DNA of 14,148 nucleotides from Anaeroplasmataceae bacterium (GTDB lineage Bacteria > Bacillota_I > Bacilli_A > Acholeplasmatales > Anaeroplasmataceae): the NCBI GenBank assembly GCA_029050385.1, contig JAIDMV010000082.1:1-14148 (forward strand). The letters run 5' to 3'. This document shows, piece after piece, positions 14,084-14,148 of the stretch (positions are counted from its first letter, which is position 1; the number at the start of each line of letters is the position of its first letter). The translations under genes were made by a program, and so were the position numbers. The notes under the pieces are model-generated. The model saw only the letters and a list, made by a program, of their open reading frames with translations, was not told the DNA's origin and did no database searches.

Positions 14084-14148
14084 TTACTGCACTTCAATAA
14101 CTGCTTTTGCAGCTTTCTCAATCTCTTTATTTGAATATGGTTTTAAAT
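14084..14148 (-). CDS. C-terminal end of an unidentified protein (partial)
   Basis: On the minus strand the window edge enters an open frame that ends in TAA at 14084-14086. The last 20 residues are LKPYSNKEIEKAAKAVIEVQ, a lysine- and glutamate-rich, helix-forming tail. Coding is supported by the frame's protein-like composition and by the strong terminator right behind its stop. The fragment is too short to assign a function. It converges with the plus-strand genes to its left. Confidence 0.6.
   Translation of the reverse strand, partial: LKPYSNKEIEKAAKAVIEVQ

Noticed and set aside
1..14148. CRISPR array, insertion sequence, prophage or rRNA
   Set aside because: No spaced direct repeats with unique spacers, no transposase or integrase motifs and no rRNA-like sequence were seen on either strand.

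Overview
This AT-rich window uses the standard code: TGA is a stop and TGG is Trp. It looks like a chromosomal contig end from a low-GC Bacillota. The gut/oral Erysipelotrichia are my best guess, from gene content, codon use and the cysS-mrnC-rlmB-sigma neighbourhood, but the class is inference. The first 18 bases are almost certainly a Tn5/Nextera adapter remnant, so the left edge is a contig end and not natural DNA.

Left block, minus strand (1-8859). Read in the direction of transcription, a near-consensus promoter (8831-8859) precedes a surface lipoprotein with GLUG-type repeats. It is followed by cysS, mrnC (start and stop codons overlap), a 1294-residue P-type ATPase and a 51-residue protein, and the run ends at an intrinsic terminator (1319-1359). 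A new extended -10 promoter (1303-1311) then drives rlmB and a contig-truncated sigma-70 family gene. cysS, mrnC, rlmB and the sigma gene form a familiar Bacillota translation/RNA cluster. Here it is split by the ATPase and the small gene, which brings its own terminator and promoter. The ATPase is the most unusual protein in the block: about 400 residues lie between its last two membrane helices, on the outer face by family topology, and contain about seven degenerate beta-hairpin repeats.

Right block, plus strand (9004-13268). A divergent promoter drives two translationally coupled genes of the 2-hydroxyacyl-CoA dehydratase activase superfamily. The first protein carries two HgdC-like ATPase domains, each with its Cys pair, a Cys cluster and a DUF2229-type region. 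The second is an HgdB-like iron-sulfur component. Together they match in order and total size the single protein of about 1400 residues that many Clostridia encode. No CoA-transferase or true dehydratase gene pair is nearby, so the substrate is unknown. The operon ends in a hairpin terminator that overlaps the last stop codon.

Right end (13271-14148). A short, N-terminally reduced Crp/Fnr-like regulator begins three bases after the terminator T-run and has no Shine-Dalgarno. Behind it are three phased A/T repeats and a good extended -10 promoter with no downstream ORF, so a small RNA is possible. A 12-bp hairpin terminator follows, and then the last 20 codons of a gene on the minus strand that runs off the window.
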